A stretch of 12,985 nt of DNA from VGNY01 sp964549635 (GTDB lineage: Bacteria > Chloroflexota > Dehalococcoidia > GIF9 > UBA5629). The notes beneath the pieces are model-generated. The model did not search any database. It worked only from the letters and a program-made list of their open reading frames with translations, and was not told where the DNA came from. How positions within the stretch are numbered: position 1 is the stretch's first letter; each line of letters opens with the position of its first letter. Below are positions 12,954 through 12,985 of the stretch, one piece after another. A program made the position numbers and the translations under genes. The stretch spans positions 1 to 12,985 of the forward strand of contig CAZJVJ010000021.1 of assembly GCA_964549635.1 (NCBI GenBank), read 5' to 3'.

Positions 12954-12985
12954 GTTGAGTTAAATTAACCAGTAAGCAAGCGTTT

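Noticed and set aside
1..12985. Mobile elements, CRISPR arrays, phage or defence genes, and integration next to the tRNAs
   Set aside because: I saw no transposase or integrase motif, no regularly spaced repeats, and no duplicated tRNA 3' end that would mark an attachment site.

Overview
The window is a bacterial chromosomal segment of moderate GC. Gene starts are ATG, GTG and TTG, and most starts have an AGGAGG-like ribosome binding site. The mix is a glutaconate-type CoA-transferase, an NAD-dependent 3-hydroxyacyl-CoA dehydrogenase of the archaeal/anaerobe type with a crotonase, a DUF362 protein with a cysteine-rich tail, and a dCTP deaminase closest to the bifunctional dCTP deaminase/dUTPase sub-family. 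This suggests an uncultured anaerobic or facultative bacterium. Chloroflexota (Dehalococcoidia-like) is my best guess, but it rests on protein flavour only and no marker here proves it.

Layout. (1) 1-79: the possible 3' end of a gene on the + strand. (2) 111-1907, minus: a one-piece fusion of the alpha and beta halves of a family I CoA-transferase. (3) 1908-2277: a divergent intergenic stretch with no convincing gene; it ends in a possible 10-codon leader ORF ahead of dcd. (4) 2278-6336, plus: a tight operon dcd-ribD-ribE-ribBA-ribH. The four rib genes supply all dedicated riboflavin enzymes except the separate phosphatase. No FMN riboswitch is visible upstream. (5) 6345-6599, minus: a small free-standing EF-Tu domain-2-like protein, tail to tail with ribH. 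(6) 6828-8790, plus: enoyl-CoA hydratase and 3-hydroxyacyl-CoA dehydrogenase, two consecutive beta-oxidation steps, behind a good sigma-70-type promoter and closed by a strong intrinsic terminator. (7) 8973-9104, minus: a 43-residue single-span membrane protein with a near-perfect Shine-Dalgarno. (8) 9374-11304, plus: a DUF362 protein and a metallo-beta-lactamase-fold hydrolase, probably co-transcribed. (9) 11452-12941, minus: a 49-residue membrane protein starting 4 nt after tRNA-Lys(UUU), an unrecognised 90-residue protein, tRNA-Gly(CCC) and a TrmO/TsaA-family tRNA methyltransferase.

The genes fall into three themes: CoA-thioester metabolism (CoA-transferase, hydratase, dehydrogenase), flavin synthesis coupled to pyrimidine deoxynucleotide supply, and translation/tRNA (EF-like protein, two tRNAs, TrmO). 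I see no mobile element, CRISPR array, phage gene or defence system. The least ordinary items are the two tiny membrane proteins (one attached to a tRNA), dcd heading a riboflavin operon, a lumazine synthase with an active-site Phe replaced by Gln, and the DUF362 protein with a C-terminal cysteine cluster.
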